This document shows positions 57,356 through 64,000 of a stretch of 64,000 nucleotides of DNA, in pieces. Source of the stretch: Macrotrachela quadricornifera (lineage: Eukaryota > Rotifera > Eurotatoria > Philodinida > Philodinidae); NCBI GenBank assembly GCA_022393335.1, contig JAJEKB010020467.1, forward strand, positions 29,453-93,452, written 5' to 3'. The position numbers were made by a program, and so were the translations under genes. The notes under the pieces are model-generated. The model worked only from the letters and a program-made list of their open reading frames with translations, was not told the origin of the DNA and did not search any database. Positions within the stretch are counted from its first letter, which is position 1. Each line of letters begins with the position of its first letter.

Positions 57356-57382
57356 GTGCAATTTGCACAGGGTATAGCTAGT
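57356..57382 (+). mobile_element. possible Helitron 3' end
   Basis: Palindrome gtgcaatttgcac (57356-57368), nine bases, then CTAG (57378-57381) followed by T: the layout of a Helitron terminus (hairpin, about 10 bases, CTRR, host T). No 5' TC end or Rep/helicase sequence was located, so this rests on one short signal. Confidence 0.35.
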
Positions 57383-57957
57383 TTTCATAATAATCCCCCC
57401 AATATAAATAGCTATCGAGTTCAGATTTTTTCCATTTGATAACTCTTTTTAGTAGCGACAAAACCATGCATTTAGAATATCCCAAAACCACTAGTCAGCT
57501 GAGATATATTTAGGCATACTGGCCTCAGGATACAGATTTTGTGTATTTTGGGACCCTGTTTAAGCAGCTTTCACTTAAAAGACGACGAATCGATTCAAAA
57601 TTAATATCATATTCGAAACCAGCGTTAAAAACTGAGTCTATTCATATATGTTGGGAACAATTCTGAGAAAAAAAAGTTTTTTTGGAAAGATCCCTTCAGT
57701 CCCCCTCAGGGATGGTCTGGTGAATAATGACAATTTTTTCGGTAATTCAGTCATTTCTTGACGGATCCTTCTCATCTTCGAATTCGACCGAGATATTGGT
57801 GAGACAATTGTGTGCATAAAATTTCAGCTCAATCGAATGCAATTGTGAAGAGCTATCGTGTAAACGGCTGATCGGCCGGCCGGACGGACACACTGACCGA
57901 TTCTATATGTGTACTCACTTTTTGAGTACACAAAAACAGCTACCCATGTGAAAGAAA
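57383..57957. other. non-coding, repeat-like
   Basis: Includes 'ggccggccggacggacacac' (about 57870) and a 'tgtgtactcactttttgagtacaca' palindrome (about 57907), typical of internal parts of non-autonomous transposons. A diverged echo (cttcacttttcgagtaca) is at about 56940. Confidence 0.4.
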
Positions 57958-58345
57958 ACGACTATCGTTTTACAGCATTATTACATCGAATTATAAAAGA
58001 ACATGAACGCGTGAGTAGCCATTCTTAGATGATATATTAATAAGGCCTGTTCTTGATCTTTATCTATTATTGTAAGGGCACTATCTTGTTCTCGAGGTGT
58101 ATTTCATATTTTTCTTTTCTTTTATTTTGTATTAATATGCGTCCCTGATCGAATTTTTTCGACTGTTTTATATATATCTCGAAGGTAAGTATTTTATTAA
58201 TAAAAAAAATTGTTTTTCTTCATTTTAGGTAGATATGGTCATCCAAATAATAAAGCAAGTGTTTTATTAATAAAAACATTTTTTTTTATTTATTTTAGTT
58301 ATCTATGGTCATTCAAATGAAACAGTAAGTATATTTTATTAGGAA
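57958..58345 (+). pseudogene. broken membrane-protein gene with tandem micro-exons
   Basis: An exon-like stretch (HVKENDYRFTALLHRIIKEHER) runs to a GTGAGT. Beyond it, in changing frames, are LDDILIRPVLDLYLLL, a stop, GHYLVLEVYFIFFFSFILY, a stop, and ASLIEFFRLFYIYLE, a hydrophobic pattern like one helix of an ion-channel-type protein. After a GTAAGT donor (58182) come two very similar short exon candidates (…RYGHPNN…, …IYGHSNE…, about 30 bases each), each preceded by a T-rich …TTTTAG. Stops show decay. Channel-like identity is a guess. Confidence 0.35.
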
Positions 58346-58503
58346 ATAACTTTTTTTAATTTAAAATGAATTAGATTTCTAAAATTAATTGGTACGTATT
58401 TTCTTTATATAAGCTGATTTTTTTGATTCATTTAGAGTGATCTTATTGCTGGTCAGAAACGATAAGTCTGATTTTGATTTTAAAATATCTTATTTTTTTG
58501 TAA

Positions 58504-58710
58504 CATGCCGTTATTCACCGGAAACGGCCTCAAACGACGTTGCTTACGTTCCGGTGAAAAAACGACCCTCATTCCGAGCTCACGTAAAACTGCGGAAAAA
58601 CTGCCCAAACCGGTGAAAAACGATGGCCATTTAAGGCACGAATCACACCGTTCGAGGCAGTTTAAGACGTCGTTTCAGACGGCTCGAATGATGAACCTGG
58701 ATAGTTAATT
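58504..58710. other. GC-richer island, possible MITE
   Basis: About 200 bp of clearly higher GC (ttcaccggaaacggcctcaa…, …gacgtcgtttcagacggctc) in A/T-rich DNA. The ends contain similar words in opposite orientation (cctcaaacgacg against cgtcgtttcagacgg). The 67-codon frame at 58505-58708 is probably incidental. Confidence 0.35.
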
Positions 58711-59202
58711 ATATGAATAATAAGCAATAAAAAGATGAAATTTATCAGAAGAAAATTCGTGAGAGAGTAGACATTCTCATATTGACATTGATAATACGAA
58801 AGACTAACGACAGAAATATCTGAAGTGATTAATCATTTTTTATTGTGAACTGAGTGCATTAGATGAATCCCAGTAAAATATGAAAAACCCTAAAAGTATA
58901 AAAGTCCATAGACCTTCCCTTGAGAGTTCAACCCATTATTTTACTGAAATGTTTGAAAAATATTTCCATGTATCTATGATAAACATATGAATTCCATCGA
59001 ACAGAGTTAGAGAGAGAGACGAAAAGTAACTTTGTAAATATCCAAATTTTTTGTTCTTCTAGATGTCATCATTAATTTAATATTTATTTGTTTGCTTTTT
59101 TTATATAATTAAAGATTTTTGTTTTAGAAAATAAACTCATTCGAAATCCTTATCACATTATTGGACGAACATTCTATTCTTGTGAAAGGCGATTCATTAT
59201 AA

Positions 59203-62200
59203 ATGATGAATCCAAAATTGTTGTTTTATTGGTTGTATAAACATGCAAAGAGTTACAATCTTTTTATGCTTGAAGAGAATGAATATCATGATAATGAAGA
59301 ACATGAAAGACAAGATCCTCAAACTATTCTTAAACGTCAAAAATACACAACTTGGTTATATGTTTTTCTTCTTACAAGTAAATAATACATTGATAGAGAT
59401 AGTCAACTTTTCAGCAATGAAAAAAAAACTTTATCCTATTATTCTTTGATTAGAAAAACAATAAAATATAAGTGTATCTCATAACAGTTGACAAAACTAT
59501 CCTTTTTCATATATTTTTCTTAAATATCTAGTTGTGATTTATTCTTACATAGATTGTATGTGCTCCTAATAAAGAAATCAAAGAATAAATAGTGATATAT
59601 AAGTGGGATGTACCAGAGACTGACGGTGTTGCGAAAATTTAGTACCGTCTCGTACCGCGTACCGCTTTTATCAGTATCCTACCGTACCGTACCGTATCGC
59701 GTGATAAATTTTGTATACCGTATCGTACCGCCACCGCGTAGGCTTTACGGTATACCGTACCGCAAAATACCGTACCGTGAGAACAAATTTTCAAATATTT
59801 TCAAAGCTCATATAATTTATTTTATTTCGCATATAGACAACCTTTTCAAAGAGTTTTAATCAAGAAAAGTGTAAAGAAAACCATAATGACGTGAGTAAAA
59901 ACAATTTCATATGCATCATTTTTAAAATATTATATACATACAGTTGGTCAAAAAAGTATCCGACCAAACGTTTTTAGTGCTTTGTAAAGATTTTACCTGT
60001 ACAAACCCATTGTGAAGACGGACTCTTGTGAAACTTATATATCATAGAGAACTTTATTTACCTTATCTTATGAAAGCATTGAAAGAAAAATCACGATATG
60101 TTTTGAAACTGAAAACCGATATTGATAAAAAAAACCATGAAATTTTCGAAAAAAGTAAATCTATGACAAATCTTTCAATTGAGTGTGAATTAAAAACCAC
60201 ATGTGTAGTTTTGTAGAGCAGCTCACGGTGCGTCGAATAGCATATAGTAAATTAATTTTTCATTGAATCTTGATGCGAAAAGAACTCGAATACTGGTCAA
60301 TAGACACGCAGTGACTAAGCGTATACAACCACTTTACACTCGTGCAAAACTATTTATCATTTTTCTTCGATGATAGTATTGAACTACAAAAGTTTTCTTT
60401 TCACTGATAAATAGTCAGACATGGTCTGCTTAAACAGTAGGAAAATCAAGATCAGAATTCCCTTCCAGAATTTTTGAGTAATGTCTCGATATCTGCTCTA
60501 CAAAACTACACCTGTGGTTTTTAATTCACACTCAATTGAAAGATTTGTCATAGATTTACTTTTTTCGAAAATTTCATGGTTTTTTATAAATATCGGTTTT
60601 CAGTTTCAAAACATATCGTGATTTTTCTTTCATTACTTTCATAAGATAGGGCAAATAAAGTTCTCTATGATATATAAATTTCATAAGAGTCCGTCTTTAC
60701 AAAGCACTAAAAACGTTTGGTCGGATACTTTTTTGACCAACTGTAGATTGATCAGATATAGATGATGATGATTTACAAATATATAAATCTGGTTTACTAG
60801 AATCCAATTTCATTACAGGTCAATTCTAATGAATAACAGTGAAATCTAAAAGATGAGAATAATAGATCGAAAGATAGTTTTTGTTGTTATGTTCAATTTT
60901 TTTCCAGATTTAATACGAAAAAAAAGTTAAGATAGATGTCTTCGAAAATCATTGTCAGAAAATGATTATTTTTGCAAAGACACGGGAGTGCGGTATAACC
61001 ATCTCATACCGCGTACCGTACCGTACCGTACCGTCTCGCCCTACTAATTTTTTTTCAACACCGTACCGTATCGGTGCGGTACGGTACAGTACTGATACCG
61101 CGCACCGTCAGTCTCTGGGATGTACATCAATCGATTAAAATGTAGTCATCGATTATTTTTTTTGATGAGACTTATTAATGAAATGAATAAGGAAAGAAAT
61201 TTGTTATGCATCTACAGATAGTTTTATTTGCATCATCGAACATTGATCGAATAGGATTTTATCCATTCTGATATATTTCTTTTCTTTTCCTACAACATAT
61301 TAAGTCTTTAAAAGATAAAATGCAAAATACGATCATATGATATGCTTATTATATATGAGTTACAGAAAGTATTAAAGTAATTGAACTGTTAATCATGTTT
61401 TATTTTACTAAAAATAATAGTGACTTTTCGTCCTAACTATGGACATTATCAGACACATATGAGTGAAAAGAGATGTACAAGGTACATATATATGAGAGAG
61501 CATAAAAAAGAAATTTTTTGTTAGTCATAATGGAGAATTTCCTTAAACATTCCAATGCAAGAGGAGAACAATGAATCATCTGCATTGTAATGCAGAGATG
61601 TTCATCGCGGCAGCGGCAACTTTTATATGAAAGAAATTTGAAAAACTCAGGAATTCACATATTATCTCTATGTTAATGTGTGCTGCACGATAAGGCTTGA
61701 TGAATCTGATCGATTGGCAGAAGTAACTCTAGTTTAAACCGGTCACAACCTTGAAAATCCAAAGATTTTTAAGAATTACCATCGTGACAGCGGCGCGGTG
61801 CGAGTAGCTTTCTTTGATTATCTTCGCGGCACGGCAGTGGCAGTTTCTCAACCGCGACATACATCTCTGTTGGAATGTTTAAGAAAATTCTCCATTATGA
61901 CTAATAAACAATTTCTTTTTTTTCTCTCTCATATATACATACCTTGTACATCTGCTTTCACTTTTACGTGTCTGATGATGTTCTTAGTTAGGACGAAATG
62001 TCACTATTATTTCTAATAAAATAAAACATGATTGATACTTTAATTCTTGAATTTAATCGTATCAAATGATGTCCATATGAGTTAACATAATGAGAAGATA
62101 TTCTAACATAGCAGATTGTATTGAAAGGTTATTATCAGAATAATATTATTATCACTAATATTCTAATGCTCTAAGTAGTTAAATATAATTTATTAAATGT

Positions 62201-64000
62201 GATATTGTTAATGATAAAGCATTATACGACCTTTTAAGGTTTTTAAAGTTTTATAAAATGTTGTTGGTAAAAATAAAAATTCTTTGTAAATTTATTTTCA
62301 GTATCTTTTTATCAATTATTCTATGCAGCATTAATGACATCATATTCTCAAACGGTAACAGTATCAAATATAAGTGAAACACTTTTGGATAAACTTTATT
62401 TGGAACATCCTGAAAGTATTTCATGTCCATGTTCGACAATCACAATACCTTATATGAAATTTGTTTTCAATGAAATTTCATTTCATTCTGTTTGTTCGAG
62501 TATTTTTGTCAGTAAACAATGGATTGAAGCACTTTATTTTGTAAATGCAAGTCGTTATACAGCGACAGATTTTCGAACAACAGCTCAATCTCAGGTAAGT
62601 CAAGATTTACTCGAGTAAAATATCTTGTTTTCGCAAGATCTTGCCTTAGTAGTATTTTCCCAAATTATATTTCTACTTATTGAAATTCGATTACCATTGA
62701 AGTATGTTTATCAGACCAATGATTCTGAAAGTTTTATGAAATGACGATTGACTACTATCTTGTCTGTCAGTGTTTATAGGAAAAAAACTGACTTCAGATT
62801 CCGATTCCCCATTAAATTTTTTATCATACAGACTATTTAAGAAATATTAACAGTTACCTATAAACAAATATTGATGATCTTTTTTTCGGATTTGTTATGT
62901 TTTAGCCAAGAGTCTATAAATCTATACCTAAGATCTATCTAAAGATGTCTACTGCAAGATATGTTGAATATCTTCTACTTAAATTTCCAGATCTGATCAT
63001 ATTTCTCTACCCAAGATCTTGTAAAACAAGATGTTTGAGAAGAGTCTGTCGAAAATAAATTGTTTGCTAATAAATCCAAAAGACTATTTCTACGATAAAA
63101 GAATTGAGCGATGACCTGACAAGTGAGCTCCTAGTATAAAGAAGAATTAGAAAACACAAGAAAATAAATTTATTTTGAACACAGTAATAAACACTTTAAA
63201 AATTGAATAGTGTGCTTGCTATTTTAAAATACATGTCTCTTATAATCAGATGAAAAGAAGAAATTAATCGTTAGAATTGTTCAGTCAAACGTTCATATTT
63301 TGCATGTTTTCTTAGTTTTATTTGTCGCGTCTGCAATTTTTCACTCATTATCAAATTCACACACCTGCATAATTATTTTGACCATAACACCGGATGGTTT
63401 TAGATTTTTTAGCACGCCGATAAAGAAAACCACCAAGTAGGCGTTGATCTAGCTTCTGGAGGATTTTACAGTTGACATTGTATAACAATAGTAATAGATT
63501 AGGATAGAAGCAGTAGTGATGACTGGATAAGAGGAGATGAATATAATTGTTTATTACATGCTTTATCTGAATTCTAACCGGCCTACTTATAGATCGGAGC
63601 GATGAACGAATACATGAATACACACAAGAGATGAATATCATGAAACAAATAGAGAGTGATTACAAATTCCTGGAAAACATAATATTAACACATTGAGTGA
63701 ATATCCAAGTTCTAGGGAGATGACAAATACAGTGAAGACTCAACTGTCAGTGTATCGAACTGAACGAGTCTTTCGATGAGCATTACTTGTTTTTAACTAA
63801 TTTGTTTTATTTTGTATAGTTTAAACTTTTATCTGATCTTTGTTCAATATCTGAAAAAACAATATCTGAAAATTTGATTGATTTTAATAATAATGAATTT
63901 CTAACAATTCATCTTCTTTCTAAAATCCAAATTGAATCTGTTGTAAATGCAGTAATTAATGTATTGAAAACAAGTGCTCCTACTCAAATAATATCGTATC
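59203..64000 (+). CDS. bdelloid-type membrane protein, three exons seen, 3' end beyond window
   Basis: Exon 1 59203-59377 (ATG, acidic region, then RQKYTTWLYVFLLT), donor GTAAAT. Exon 2 62302-62594 (acceptor TTTTCAG; joins in frame to complete a membrane helix), donor GTAAGT. Exon 3 63820-64000 (acceptor GTATAG), still open at the window edge. After the helix come VTVSNISETLLDKLY, SISCPCSTITIPYMKF, FHSVCSSIFVSKQWIEALYFVNASRY and DFRTTAQSQFKLLSDLC. I recognise this layout (short cytoplasmic N-terminus, one helix, an extracellular domain with SCPCS, VCSS and DFRTTA) from a large bdelloid rotifer family of unknown function. Introns of 2.9 and 1.2 kb are filled with transposable elements. Reading frame intact so far. 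Confidence 0.75.
59614..61117. mobile_element. hAT-type element with CCGTACCGTACC subterminal repeats
   Basis: Ends CAGAGACTGACGGTG and CACCGTCAGTCTCTG, flanked by an 8-bp duplication GGATGTAC (59606-59613 and 61118-61125). Subterminal regions are dense in cgtaccg words in both orientations (59640-59785 and 60990-61110), resembling transposase-binding repeats of hAT elements. It holds a later Tc1-like insertion (59941-60743), so its own length is about 700 bp. No coding sequence. Lies in intron 1 of the membrane protein gene. Confidence 0.85.
59941..60743. mobile_element. Tc1-type foldback element, about 803 bp
   Basis: Ends CAGTTGGTCAAAAAAGTATC and its complement, flanked by TA (59939-59940 and 60744-60745). 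Arms of about 270 bp are nearly identical (…gtatccgaccaaacgttttt…). The 62-codon frame at 60028-60216 is within the left arm. Non-autonomous; inserted in the hAT element, hence younger. Confidence 0.9.
61371..62044. mobile_element. foldback element of about 670 bp
   Basis: The left arm (attaaagtaattg … aatcatgttttattttacta … gtgacttttcgtcctaac … gatgtacaaggtacatatat, to about 61590) is mirrored by the right arm (about 61870-62044). A hAT-type MITE occupies the centre. Non-coding. Confidence 0.75.
61593..61869. mobile_element. 277-bp hAT-type MITE in the foldback centre
   Basis: CAGAGATG…CATCTCTG ends, flanked by TTGTAATG (61585-61592) and TTGGAATG (61870-61877), a 7/8 match read as a target duplication. 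GC-richer (atcgcggcagcggcaac, gcggcacggcagtggcag). Non-coding. Confidence 0.65.
62595..63819 (+). other. intron 2 of the membrane protein gene, with repeat material
   Basis: GTAAGT…GTATAG. 1,225 bp, far longer than the usual 50-60-base introns here. Just before its 3' end is gatgagcattacttgt (63775-63790), the end motif shared with other repeats in this window, so a transposon insertion probably accounts for the length. Its other end was not defined. Confidence 0.5.

Noticed and set aside
1..64000. tRNA, rRNA genes, riboswitches, bacterial operons or ribosome-binding sites
   Set aside because: No tRNA T-arm/anticodon arrangement or rRNA sequence was noticed on reading, and introns and eukaryotic transposons rule out a prokaryotic reading; a tRNA scan was not possible here.

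Overview
The window is eukaryotic, A+T-rich (my impression, not counted) and dominated by transposable elements. It looks like a bdelloid rotifer (Rotaria/Adineta type). Reasons: genes with many short spliceosomal introns (about 45-60 bases, GT..AG); a multi-exon membrane protein at the right end resembling a family I know from bdelloid gene sets; an LTR retrotransposon with a DEDDy-exonuclease third ORF, a kind of capture I recall being reported from bdelloids; and a fungal-type MFS transporter and a lone L-amino-acid oxidase, the sort of possibly transferred genes bdelloids are known for. The species call is inference.

Layout. 0.4-4.7 kb: decayed intron-bearing TTF-type hAT transposase with two later insertions. 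5.0-6.7 kb: intronless flavin amine oxidase (-), followed by a small copy of its own 5' coding end. 7.3-8.1 kb: broken Tc1/mariner element. 8.6-10.5 kb: five-exon membrane protein gene (-), assembled here from splice sites. 11.6-16.1 kb: mariner-like arms, a piggyBac-like element, hemerythrin-domain gene copy A and a Mutator-like foldback element. 16.3-21.3 kb: fragments of an unidentified gene (-) broken up by CGTAAAC-rich repeats and minisatellites. 22.9-23.9 kb: endonuclease/exonuclease/phosphatase-family gene (-). 24.1-25.2 kb: nested MITEs. 26.1-28.6 kb: dead LINE. 28.8-30.7 kb: eight-exon MFS transporter with a stop codon in its tail. 31.1-33.2 kb: three palindromic MITEs. 33.3-33.7 kb: secreted TIMP/NTR-like protein (-). 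35.7-36.7 kb: hemerythrin copy B. 38.9-47.2 kb: complete but mutated gypsy-type LTR retrotransposon. 47.4-51.8 kb: two diverged tandem 2.2-kb non-coding units with a GC-rich hairpin. 53.3-53.5 kb: CCAAT-box cluster. 55-58.7 kb: foldback element, possible Helitron end and a broken membrane-protein gene. 59.2-64.0 kb: membrane protein gene whose two long introns are filled with nested transposons.

Host genes likely to be functional: the amine oxidase, two hemerythrins, the EEP nuclease, the TIMP-like protein, the two membrane proteins (8.6-10.5 kb and 59.2-64 kb) and perhaps the MFS transporter. They share no obvious pathway. Most of the sequence is layered insertions, many datable relative to each other by target-site duplications: TA, TTAA, 5-bp, 8-bp and 9-bp.
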